Shown here: positions 44,428-55,700 of the stretch, piece after piece
How positions within the stretch are numbered: position 1 is the stretch's first letter
Layout: every line of letters starts with the position of its first letter
From: Aurelia coerulea
Lineage: Eukaryota; Cnidaria; Scyphozoa; Semaeostomeae; Ulmaridae
Assembly: GCA_039566865.1 (NCBI GenBank)
Contig: CM076961.1
Location: 12,609,501-12,673,500 of the forward strand
Direction of reading: 5' to 3'
Length of the DNA: 64,000 nt
The notes under the pieces: generated by a model
Database searches by the model: none
What the model was told of the DNA's origin: nothing
Seen by the model: only the letters and a program-made list of their open reading frames with translations
Translations under genes and position numbers: made by a program

Positions 44428-44875
44428 CCGTAAAAGCTCTATTTCGCCCAGCTCTCTAATAAGCCCCCCTCTCTTATATAGGTCCCTCCCCTCGGAGCAA
44501 AAATTGTGAAAACCCCACCTCTTTATCAAGCCCCCCCCCCCACTGATATCAAATTCCAGAATATACCAAAGATCTTCCAAAAATTTAGCTAAACAAGTTT
44601 GAATATTAAGTTTCATATGGTTTAGAATAAAACTGTGTCAAATTTAGGTATTTGACTAGTAAAATTGTATATTGAATCCGCAAAATATGAGGTAAAAGAA
44701 TATAAATGCAATCATATGTATCCTTGTCATTTGATTTTGTGAATAAGCCCCCTCTCCAATAAGCTTTATTAGAGAATATGATTAAATGATTATATGAGCT
44801 ATATGTTTAAATGAGGGCGCTCTGGTGTGTCAGAAATTAAATAAGCACCTCAAAGGCTTAAGAGAGCTTCTACGG
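44428..44875. mobile_element. 448 bp TA-flanked MITE (CCGTARAAGCTCT termini)
   Basis: The left end CCGTAAAAGCTCTATTTCGC and the right end (reverse complement CCGTAGAAGCTCTCTTAAGC) are inverted, with TA at 44426-44427 and 44876-44877. Internal AATAAGCCCCCCTC-type blocks repeat three times and include a C-run. Non-autonomous. Confidence 0.6.
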
Positions 44876-44877
44876 TA

Positions 44878-46116
44878 TCAACCCATGACTTCTGTAAAAA
44901 TTCCTAGAATCCTAGAAACAATCAAGTAAAGTGTATCACTCTTCTGGTTAACGATTTATAAATTTGATGACGTCACATCCTCAAATGAGTTGAAGCATAG
45001 CATATGCTGTAATTTCGAAAAACCAATAAGATTTCTTAAAAATGCAACAGTAGGATTATAGAAGATAACTAGCTAATGTTTTATAAGCACCTTTTACACG
45101 GATTTAAAGGTGTGGAACCAATGCTCAAGTTTATGATTCCTAGCCGCTGTGAAGAGCAGAAACCTAGGGTGCTGTGCAGAGAGTTTTGATCTTGGACAGA
45201 TTACGAGTTTTCCATGATAGCAGAAAGTAACCTTCATGATCTCAGCGAACAGCACTTAGTTACTGTGCGATAGAAGAGTATTTAGTGTGATGCGAGGCAA
45301 CTAGGGTTGCTGTGACCGATGGCAGTGGTGGATGTCTTTAAAACAAAAAAACATCGCCTTCGATTTCACTGAACTCTCAAGTTCTCAAATTTTAGTTACT
45401 TTGGTAGTTCTACCTGGCTAACTGAGATAAACTGCCATAAGATAAAATAAGTTGCTAAAAGGGGTGATTTAAACGTTGCCACATAGAAAAACAACAAGGG
45501 ACATTGATAAACTGTGGATTCCATATCGGGACATTGATAAACTGTGGTTTTCCTGGAAATCTTTTCGTCAAAAAGTTTAGAAATTACGATGAGTGTAATT
45601 TTTTAAGAATTTGTTCTAATTCTAAAACATGTAAGATTTCAGAACACTGCAACTGTTGAATTAGCGAGGTAGCTAAATATTCTTTGAAGCTATTTTTGGT
45701 TCAAAGATATACCGTAGATCATAGAATTTTACAGAGACCTTTTTAAAGATTTGAAACCAATGCGTAGACTCAGAGCGTAGAAGAATCAAAGCGTAGACTC
45801 AGAATCTTTTTATCGAATAAAAAATGTTTGTCAGATGCTACCATCCTTTTAGATGTAATGAACATTTTACAGCATCTGTCAGTTAACCCTATTCCCCCTG
45901 GAGGCAAAAGATACTCTCCGCTCACCCAAACTATTGACTATGAAACAGAGTAAAGGGGGGAGATAGCGAAAGCATCAATGAGTTTTCCTAATTTTGGATG
46001 GGCAATTAAATGTCAGGCTTTACATTTTTATAATTTAATTCTCGTGACTAGCGGTTACCCATAATTAGAGATTGGTAAGAGCATAAGCTCTTTGCTTTAA
46101 CTTTCATTAAGGGCTG
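44878..46116. other. No recognisable gene
   Basis: AT-rich sequence. The only structure seen is a two-copy direct repeat GGGACATTGATAAACTGTGG near 45498 and 45533, and two copies of AGCGTAGA(CTCAGA) near 45775 and 45790. Confidence 0.4.
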
Positions 46117-46125
46117 TCAATCACG

Positions 46126-46581
46126 TAGCCTGCGTGCAAACTTTACTATTGTGGAGGAGTTAGAGGCAAAAAGGGAAAGGTAAAGTCTGCGCATCCACTC
46201 AAGTTTTTCTGTTCCAGCGATAAATTTTATCCCCCGTCCTCATTGTCTAAGAACCAATCACGTTCGCCTTTTGATTTCTCGAAAGTATTGTTCTCTCTCA
46301 CCTTGCATCTGATAAGTTACAACTAGAACAATTGTTCTCTCTCACCTTGCATCTGATAGGTTACAACTAGAACAATTGTTCTAGTTGTAACCTATCAGAT
46401 GCAAGGTGAGAGAGAACAATACTTTCGAGAAATCAAAAGGCGAACGTGATTGGTTCTTAGACAATGAGGACGGGGGATAAAATTTATCGCTGGAACAGAA
46501 AAACTTGAGTGGATGCGCAGACTTTACCTTTCCCTTTTCGCCTCTAACTCCTCCACAATAGTAAAGTCTGCACGCAGGCTA
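46126..46581. mobile_element. 456 bp foldback MITE with 9 bp target duplication (MULE-like)
   Basis: Arms of about 200 bp are near-perfect inverted repeats from TAGCCTGCGTGCA to the centre (TAGAACAATTGTTCTA near 46368-46383). TCAATCACG is duplicated exactly at 46117-46125 and 46582-46590. A 9 bp duplication points to Mutator-like transposition. The left arm carries an extra tandem copy of TCTCTCACCTTGCATCTGAT, so the arms are asymmetric near the loop. No ORF. Confidence 0.88.
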
Positions 46582-46983
46582 TCAATCACGCATCTGATTG
46601 GGCGATCATTACAATACAAAGAATAGATGAATTGGATGGATGCTGATCCTCGATGTAACTTCTATTGACATCGGGATCCCGGGTAAACACTTTCATCTCG
46701 GTTAACCGGGCTAGCCCGCTCCATGTAATCGGCCCCTTTAGTACTGAATCCTATTCACTTTTAAATTCTATATTCTGACGTCATGAAGATGTCACGTGAC
46801 ATAACTAAACAGGATTTCATTTTTGTGTTCAGCTCATGATGTACTATGCACATGTCAAGGTTCAAGGTTCTACGTTATCCAGAACAGAAATAAAACAGGG
46901 TGCAGGCTCTAGTCTGCCTCAAGAGCATCACATACCTTAGGCCTGGTAGGGTTAAGTCCGATGTCTTTGATTTCAATATGGAG

Positions 46984-47528
46984 GAGGCTCATAGACTTAT
47001 GACATTTTGTCCCTTGTTTCCCTGCGTTCTTTGATTTGCAGATATTACTTGCTCAATAATGGACTCATTTCATTACTCTTATAAAATGGGCCCCCTGTGT
47101 CAAAATGGCCTAAAAAGCGGGAGTTCTCGTACACTCAACAAAATCGCTTCAATTTCTGGTTTAAAGAGCTTCAACATTGAAAAGCAAACTTGTAGTACAA
47201 AGAATAATGTTTTACGAACCTAATCGTCGCAAAATACATACCTTTCAAGCAGTAATCTTCCTCTGTAGAAACAAAATAGATCTATCGCAGTTACGAGAAC
47301 TCTTTCCCGAATCAACCGCAAAAACAACAAAATTCCAAATAGCGCATCCTTATTGGTTGAAAACTAAATTCTAGCAATTTGATTGGTCAATACGGATCCA
47401 CACCATATTGGCCTAAAGTGGCTACACTTTATGAGAGTAATGAAATGAGTCCCTTCTGAGCAAGTGATATCTGCAAATCAAAGAACGCAGGGAAACAATG
47501 GACGGAATGTCATAGGTCTAGGAGCCTC
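46984..47528. mobile_element. 545 bp TIR element (GAGGCTCATAGAC ends)
   Basis: Left arm GAGGCTCATAGACTTATGAC to about 47085 pairs with right arm 47425-47528 (ends GTCATAGGTCTAGGAGCCTC). Shared internal blocks are TTTCCCTGCGTTCTTTGATT and ACTCATTTCATTACTCT. Target duplication not evident. Non-autonomous. Confidence 0.65.
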
Positions 47529-47814
47529 ATGCTTCTATCAATCTCAGTTTCATAAAGGGTCTGTTTCATCCAGCATGCCCTTGCATGTGCTATCTCTTGG
47601 CAGGCCTTTGTTTTTAACCAAGAGAAGGCATTTTATTTTGTTTTCATTTTAACTTTTTTATCCTTGGTAATCCACTCAATATTTACATACTGCTTTACAG
47701 GGAGCCATGCTAAAGTAATATTAGAAATTAGATAATAAATAAATAAATAAATATATAATACACCCCTATTTACAATAAATCGTTGACAAAAAAAAAGAAA
47801 GAAAACGAGAAGAG

Positions 47815-48402
47815 TCATAGTTTGGCTTTATATTTTCTTCGAAAAGTGTGGAGCGATGAGGACGCCTTGACACCACTATCTAGGTCACTCCAGACCTTTA
47901 CCCCTCTGTAAGCAAACGATTTCTGACCAGTTGATGTTTTTAGTAATGGTAATCTAAGGCCCGTTTTAGAGTTCCTCAGCTGACGGTTAGTAGCTTCGGA
48001 TACACTTTGAAATATGTTACTCAAGTAATCAGGGGCAAGGGCGTTAAGAGATTTGTAGACCATCTTGCTAGTCTCAAAATCGATCAGTTCTCTAATAGTA
48101 AGCCAACCGAGATTCCTTATTAAAGGCAGAGCTGAAGTGTCATAGGGGCTGTTTGTGACTATCCTGGCGGCTCAATTTTGAAGTTTTTGAAACTTATCGA
48201 CGGCTGATGCACCGCAAGATCCCCAGACAGGGCAACAATGCCTAAAATAGGGCTCAACGAGACTTCTATACGGCATAATTTTTTTTTCCTTAGGTAGGTA
48301 TCGTTTAGAATACTTCAACATAACGATACCTCTAGAGAATTTCTTGATTGTAGAGGACAAGTGAGCGGACCATTTAAGTTGATCGTCAACCTGCAAACCA
48401 GT
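47815..48402 (-). pseudogene. LINE-E, 3' part (RT thumb and C-terminal domain)
   Basis: Minus-strand frame reading LQVDDQLKWSAHLSSTIKKF, YRSLVEPYFRHCCPVWG, then MVYKSLNALAPDYL and a tail ending KYKAKL; a TGA/TAG-type break occurs after QKLQN near 48172. It begins exactly where LINE-C ends (48403), and its upstream half, ending NTKYLG, is found on the other side of LINE-C at 60490. Joined, the two read NTKYLG-LQVDDQ in frame, so LINE-C split this element. The 3' UTR probably runs to about 47640, with a TTTA microsatellite near 47740. Confidence 0.85.
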
Positions 48403-48745
48403 TTCAGTTTCAGTTTCATATAATTTAAATTCACTACATACAATTTATAATCCCCTAACTATATACGAATAAATAAATAAACTACACGGATAACAGATAA
48501 TATTACAGAAAATTAATACAATGATACAGAAAATTAATACAATATACAAATACAAAGAGGAGCTAAATAAATTGTATGCAGGGAATTACTTAAAGGAGGA
48601 GCTCTCTCAATAGGTAAACTAATCGAGGAGAGAGCCCCCCCTCCCCTATCCTTAATTATTACCAGGTAAATTTAGATGAATTTACATAATTGTGCATTTT
48701 CTCTTCATATAGATTAATAGAACTACTGCCAGTATCAAAATGGAA

Positions 48746-51700
48746 TCATCGGTTGACTTTGTTCAATAAATGAATTTTCAGTTTAGTTTTGAAGGATAGT
48801 TTTGATGGAGAATTTCGGAGTTCCATGGGTAATGTATTCCAAAGTTTAGCACCAAGATATCGAATCGACTTTAGACCATATTGAAGACTGTTTTTTCGAG
48901 ACATTTATAAATCACCTTGACTGGCCTGTCTTGTGGAATACTGATGAACAGATGAACTGAATAAGAAAAAGTCATGAAAGCAACTAGGTGAAGTTTTATT
49001 AACAGAATCAAAAACAAAAATTAGTAGTCGGAGTTCAAAAATCTCAGAAAGTTTCAGGAGCTTAAAATCAGTGAAGATTGGAAGAGAGGGAGACATGCGG
49101 GGCTGAAATGAGATAGCTCTGACTGCTTTTTTCTGTAATTTGAAAATTGGATCAATGTATGATGTATATGTTTGACCCCAAACAATAAGACCATATTGTA
49201 AGAAGGACAGAAACAAAGCATTGTACAAGCAAATTAAAACATCTATGGGAAGTAAGTTCCTAATTCTGAAAAACATTCCACATGTTCTAGCTAATTTTTT
49301 TGAGAGTTCACTGAGATGGTATTTCCAACTGAGATGCTCATCCAGGAGAAGACCTAAAAACTTAACAAACTTAACTCTTTTAACATGTTTCTTGCCTATT
49401 TTGATATCAGAATCAGAAGGAACTTTGACAGATGAAGAATGAAAGATGATATAGTTTGTCTTATCAATGTTTAATGATAGTTTATTAGCATCAAGCCATT
49501 TCTTTACTAATCTCAGCTCTTTGTTGACAATTTTGTTTAAAGTAGACCAATCTTTGGATTCATAGTAGATGTTAGTATCATCAGCAAAGAGATAAAAATT
49601 TAGTTTCTTAGAAGCATTTGGTAGATCATTGATGTAGCTGAGGAAAAGTAATGGGCCCAGTACAGAACCTTGTGGTACACCGCAAGTAATAGAGAGTAAG
49701 TTGGAATTACTTCAATTAACAGAAACATATTGTTTTCTATCAGATAGATATGATCTAAACCACCCAAGGGCACATCCACGAACACCATAATGTTCCAATT
49801 TTGATAGCAAAATTCTATGATTAACTGTATCAAAAGCTTTTTGTAAATCAATGAAAATACCACAACCAAGTCTTTTATTGTCGAGTGTATTTCTTACAGC
49901 TTCTTTCAAACTCACTAGGGCATGATCAATTGAGTGGTTTTCTTGAAATCCAAATTGTAAAGAATAAAGAATTTTGTGAATTTCAAGGAATCTGTAAAGA
50001 CGTCTGTACATTAGCTTCTCAAATATCTTGCTGAAGATAGCTAAAAGGGAAATTGGCCTATAGTTTGAGGGAAGCTCAGGATTTCCTTTTTTAAACAGAG
50101 AAATGACCTTGGCAATGTTAAGTATATCAGGGAAAATACCAGACTGGAAAGACTGATTCGCAAGAAGAGCAAGAAATGGGGAAACAGAGTATCCAATAAT
50201 TTTAAGTAATTTTATAGGTATACTATTAGGACCTACAGATTTGGAAGGATTTAAAATATTGATTAGATCATTAACTTCTATCAAAGTAACTGGAGTAAGG
50301 AAAAGTGAACTGCAAGTTCTGTTAGATAAATAGTCAAGAGGAGACTTTGGAGTTGTTGGGATTGTCTTTGTTATGCCATCAGCAACATTGACAAAAAAGT
50401 CATTGAAAATATTAGACATTTTAGAAGCGTCTGATGTTACATTTCCATCTTTGCCTTTGATTTTGTTAATTGAAGAAGAAGTGGAAGACTTATGAGAAAT
50501 TATTATCTTGATACCTGACCATAATTTTTTCATATTTTGACTATTGGTAGAAAAATAATTATGAAAATACCTTGCTTTACTTTCTTTTAATTCATTGGAC
50601 ACACGGTTTCTAAACTTCTTATACAACTTGAGATTATCTGGAGTCTGCTGTTTCTTTAGTTTCTGCAAAATTCTGTCACGGATTCTCATCATCTTCAGTA
50701 TTCTATTATCTATCCATGGTTTATCTTTAAGTTTTATTTCCTTTCTACTCCGCCTTTTAATCGGAGCGTGCTTTGTCAAAGTATTAAGATCTTTCAAAAA
50801 TCTATCAAATTTATTGTTCACATCCAAGTCACTGTTTTCTAAGTAAGTAAAATCAATCTGATTAAAGTCCTCAAGGAATGCGTCTTCTTTAAATCTGGAA
50901 TAATCATATTTTAATAACTCAGATTTGCTATGACTAACATGACTATTTTTCAAAATCATAAACTGGGGAAAATGGTCAGAAATTTGCATTAAAATATTGC
51001 CACTTGTTATATTAGCATTGGTAGCATTTGTGTATATGTTATCAATAATTGATGCTCTTTGTTCTGAGACTCTAGAAGGATGATGAATGCAAGGAAGAAG
51101 GCTGTGTGAAAAAAAGTTGTTGACGAAGTCACTTGTTGGTGTATGGGAAGCAAAATCTAGAAGGTTTACATTGAAATCACCTATAATAAATAACAGCTTA
51201 TTTAATGATAATTTGAAAGAAGATTCTGGAAGTGAGATGTAAGGTTATCAATATTTGAACTAGGATGTCTGTAAACGCAGCAAATAAGGACATTTTTGTC
51301 ATTTTTGTTTTCAATTTCAACCCATACAGTTTCAAAATCATCTGTACAAGAATCCAATACAATTCTTGGATTGGAAGTAAGAGAATCTCTGATATACAAA
51401 CCAACACCACCATTCTGAGTGACTGATTTATTCTTTAAAGAAGTATAACCTGGAATATCAACATTTGATGATATGGGATTGTCCTTGGAATGCCATATTT
51501 CAGACACTCCAATCACACCAGGAGTCAAATTAGTGTGAGCAGATAAAGAAACTAATTCATCATGATGAAGGGAGAGGCTTCTAATATTAGTGTGAAGAAT
51601 AGAAAAGTCACTAGAAGATAAATGCAAGGAAGAGGTTCAGCTAGAGTGACGTAGCGAGAATCAATATTCGGAGGCATATGTTCATCAATATCATAATCAC

Positions 51701-52018
51701 TAAGATTGGGCAAGTCCATAAGGTTAGAAGTAATCTCAAACGAGGGTGCAGAGTCAATGAATGAGGGTAGGTCAAAATCGTTAAGTCCCAAGAATTCTTC
51801 ATTTGCTAATGAGCCAAACGGAAACGTATCCATGGTACATTTTTGCAAAACCAAGAAACATCATCAGGTTCCTTTTCAAGCTCTTTGTATTCTGAAGCAG
51901 AGATATCATTGCATTTCATGTGGACATAGAAATTGCAATTATCACAAAAGATTGCTTTTTGGTTGATATGTATATTTTTGTGGCAAATACCACATGGATC
52001 ATTAGCTGTGTTTGTCAT
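48746..52018 (-). pseudogene. LINE-C ORF2: PHD finger, APE endonuclease, reverse transcriptase
   Basis: N-terminus (51806-52018): PHD-type zinc finger CGICHKN, CDNCNFYVHMKC, WFCK (C-x2-C, C-x2-C-x4-H-x2-C, W-x2-C pattern). After a shift comes an acidic linker, then an endonuclease with SILHTNIRSL, GVSEIW, NGGVGLYIRDS; IIGDFNVN follows a second frameshift near 51205, and SDHFPQF closes the domain. RT (49712-50989) has SLFKKGNPELPSNYRPI, GIFIDLQKAFDTVNH; past a TGA at 49712 come CGVPQGSVLGPLLF and YLFADDTNIY. A further stop at 48905 precedes the C-terminal KLWNTLPMELRN. It is degraded by at least two frameshifts and two stops but is otherwise complete. Confidence 0.85.
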
Positions 52019-52324
52019 GTTTATGGATAAGGTCTCTTTGAGATCGATCTGGGGGCTTATCTTTGATCACCAAGTTCCCTCCAACGAAGAATGCAATCTT
52101 TCCATCATCTCTCGCCTTCTGTAATTCAGGGATCTGCTGACTCCGTCTGAGTAAGGTCCTTTGACGGAAATCCTCCACAAACTTTATATCTTGAGGCTTT
52201 ATCTTCCTTGCTGTATTGATAACGACTTCCCTTTGCTTCCAGTTTAAAAACTTAGCCACAATAGGTCTAGGTTTTGCGGAAGCTACGCTTCCATCTCTCC
52301 TGGTGTGGAATCGCTTCCTTTGGC
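52002..52324 (-). pseudogene. LINE-C ORF1, C-terminal part
   Basis: Frame GQRKRFHTRRDGSVASAKPR, PIVAKFLNWKQREVVINTAR, FVGGNLVIKDKPPD to the stop at 52002. The layout (RPIVAKF, then a basic helical domain) matches the L1-type ORF1 RNA-binding/CTD module. It continues from SERAHRVGQ at 59836, on the far side of the foldback element. The stop overlaps the ORF2 start by 17 nt, suggesting termination-reinitiation. Confidence 0.7.
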
Positions 52325-52447
52325 CCCAGGGGGGACACTCGGCACATACACATACGGGGGGAGCATAGGAATCATTCGTCGTACATAGCCGATTGCTCGT
52401 GGCCCATGGTCGAAACCGCCAAAGCCTCATTTTCACGGACCAATCAG

Positions 52448-52662
52448 TATCGTGAAGTTTTGTTGTTGTTGTAAAGAGACCACGCTTCGCTGAGCTGTCG
52501 TTATGTTATTTGACACTTATTAGATTATCGACGTTTATGTTTTGAGGTCAGAGTAGAATCGTAGATCAGAGAAATAGGACGCTTTTTTTGATGCTTAGAT
52601 TGTTTATGGTTGATTCGATAGAGGGATCGTTGTGCCTGAGATTTTGAGAGTACTTTTCGATA
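52448..52662 (+). repeat. 5' LTR of the BEL/Pao element
   Basis: 215 bp, TATCG...CGATA ends (a 5 bp perfect terminal inversion rather than TG...CA). Differs from the 3' LTR only at GGTTGATTCG (GGTTAATTCG there). It should contain the promoter; no obvious TATA box seen beyond AT-rich sequence. Confidence 0.95.
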
Positions 52663-52666
52663 TAAT

Positions 52667-52684
52667 TGGCGCCCAACGTGGGGC
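52667..52684 (+). promoter_or_regulatory. tRNA primer-binding site
   Basis: TGGCGCCCAACGTGGGGC begins within 5 nt of the 5' LTR end. It starts TGG, as expected for pairing with a tRNA 3' CCA. I did not assign the tRNA. Confidence 0.75.
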
Positions 52685-52735
52685 ACAAACGAACCTAGAA
52701 TAGAACCCGAACGAAGCGATTACGTGATAACAACC

Positions 52736-55700
52736 ATGGGCAAGGAAACCGACGAGAAAATACTAAGATTGAAAGCGTCAAGAAAAGCGCATCGAGGAAA
52801 GATCACACAATATATAAACGAAATCAACGATATCATAGATACAGGAAATATATCGAGCGATGGACAATTAACGATTAAGAACTTGAACACACGATTGGAA
52901 CAGAAAAGAGGAACCTTGGAAAATATTGATAACGAAATATTAGCGATATGCGACGTTGCCAACATTGAAAAAGAAATTGACGAAAGCGAAGAAATAAGTT
53001 ACAAGATAACAGAAGCGATGACCAAGATTGAGAATGCTTTAACTCGAAATAGGAGTCGAAACGAACGAGAAATGAGTCCTAACACAAGTATCAATTCAAC
53101 AGCGAGTGCGACAAGAAGCCGAGCGAGATTACCGAAACTAGATCTGCAAAAGTACAATGGAGATTTGCTCAAATTTGCAGGATTTTGGGATAGATTTGAA
53201 ACAGCGATTGACAGTAACGACGAAATCCCAACCGTGGAGAAATTCAACTATTTACAGTATTATTTGGAAGGGCCAGCAGCAAGGGTGATAGAAGGTTTGC
53301 AAATAACCGAAGCAAATTACGAAGAAGCTAAAGAAAGAATCCGAAAGCGATTCGGGAGGAAACAACTGACAATCGCAACAATTACCGATGAACTGATCAA
53401 GCTTAAACCATGCAGTGGCGACAAACCAGGACAACTGAGGTATTTGTACGATAAGATTAGCATTAGTATCAGAGGGCTTGAAAATATGGGCCTATCTAGC
53501 GAAACACATGGAGCGACATGGATCCCGATTGTAATGGGAAAATTACCGACAGACGTACGAGTGCAAGTATCACGATTGATATCCCGAGAAATTTGGTCAA
53601 TGAATGAGCTGTTAGAGATGCTGGAGCGAGAAGTGGAAGCGAGAGAAATCGGAGAAGCAGCGAAAATTAGCGAAACAACGAGTCAAACGAGATCACATGT
53701 ATCGAGCCCGAATAATTGGAACCAAAACACGAGATCTACAGCCTCAGTTCTGTTTAATGAAAGCGAAAGAAGAAATTCGAATATCAGATGCATTTACTGT
53801 AAAGGTGAACACTATTCAGCCTCGTGCAACAAAGTGGAGGATATTAATGAACGAAAGCAGATTCTTAAAACGCAAGGACGGTGCTTTTTGTGTCTTCGAC
53901 CAAATCACCGAGTACGAAATTGTAATTACACAACGAGAAATTGTCGACGATGCAACAAACGACACCACCAATCGATTTGCGATGAGACGACGAAGTCTGA
54001 AAACGAAACAAGGAGAGATGCGCCGATGAACAATACGAGAAACGAAACGAGACAGGCTTCGAACGAAAACACAACGACGAGTGCTTCCGCATCATCACGA
54101 AATGAATCACGAAGAGTTTTACTCCAGACAGCGAAAACGATGGCCTACAATGAAGGAGAATCGACGGGAGTTCCTGTACGCATATTATTCGATAATGGAA
54201 GTCAGCGAACATACATAACTGAAAATTTGAGAAGAAGATTAAACCTGAAACCGATGAAGAAAGAGACAGTTCATCTGAACACGTTTGGGGGTGAGAAATT
54301 CTCGAAGAGTGTTTGCAGTTTAGTTAAGCTTAAATTGAGAGGGGTTAGTGATGAAAGTGTTGAATTAACAGCCCTGAGTTTTCCCACCCTATGCACAAAT
54401 TTACCCGCGAGGGTAGATTTAACACAATACCCCCATTTCGAAAACCTCGATTTTGCTGACACCCTTGATTCCGAAAACGATAAAGAACCAATAGACATTT
54501 TGATTGGCTCAGATAGATATTGGGATTTGGTATCTGGTGAAGTAATTAAGGGTACAGAAGGCCCCATAGCGGTAAGAAGCAAATTTGGTTGGCTTTTGTC
54601 AGGGCCTGTACATGCCCCCGCTAACGATAAGGAAATGAACAGCACAATATCAAATCTGTGTATAGAAGAACAATCCCCCCTGAAAACCGAAAACGACATT
54701 TTGGCAGATGAATTAAAACGATTTTGGGACACCGAATCTTTGGGTATTTACGAAGAAAAAGAAAACAAAACACATCCGTTTTTGAAAGAAATCAGGCATG
54801 ATGGTGAAAGATATGAAGTAGAGCTCCCCAGGAAAGGCTCTGAACCCGAGCCCCTACCCGCTGACCTCGACCAAGCATTGAATAGATTAAATTCGTTGTA
54901 TTCGCGTCTCGAAAGAGACAAAGAGGTTTTGCAGGAATATGATAAAATCATTGATGAGCAATTGAAGTTAGGCATAATTGAACTAGTGCCAGAATCTGAA
55001 CAAACAAGCGAGTTTATCGAACAAAATGAGACACATTATCTTCCTCATTTTGGCGTAACGAGGAAAGACAGAGAAACAACTAAATTGAGAATTGTTTTTG
55101 ATGGATCAGCCAAATCACAGGAAAATGATTTATCGTTGAATGATTATCTTGAAAATGGACCTAACTTCATACCGCCCATTTTTGATGTGTTAGCCAAATT
55201 TCGTTCAAAACCGATCGCCATGGTTGCAGATATCGAGAAAGCCTTTCTGCAAATTTCTATTTCCGAAAAGGACCGAGATGCATTGCGGTTCTTATGGTAC
55301 AAAGCTTCTGATGATGCAAATGCTCCGAAATTGTTACATCTCCGCTTCCGGAGATTGGTATTTGGCCTAAAAAGCAGTCCGAGCACATTAGGCTTCGTCA
55401 TCAACGAGCATTTGAGCAAATTCGAAAACAGCAATCCCGATGTTGTTAAATTGTTGAAAAATCAATTATTTGTAGATGATTTGGCGGGCGGAGCAAATTC
55501 AGTCGAAGAAGCCTTTGAAATTTTCGAGTCTTCCAAAGAAATTATGAAACGTGGGGGTTTTAATCTAAGGAAATGGAAATCGAATTCCCCCGATCTGATG
55601 AAATTAATTCGAAACGAAGAAACCACATCCAAAACCGATTCTAAGACAAACGAAATGAGCATGCCAGTGAGCGAAGATGATGAATCGTTTGCCAAGAAAA

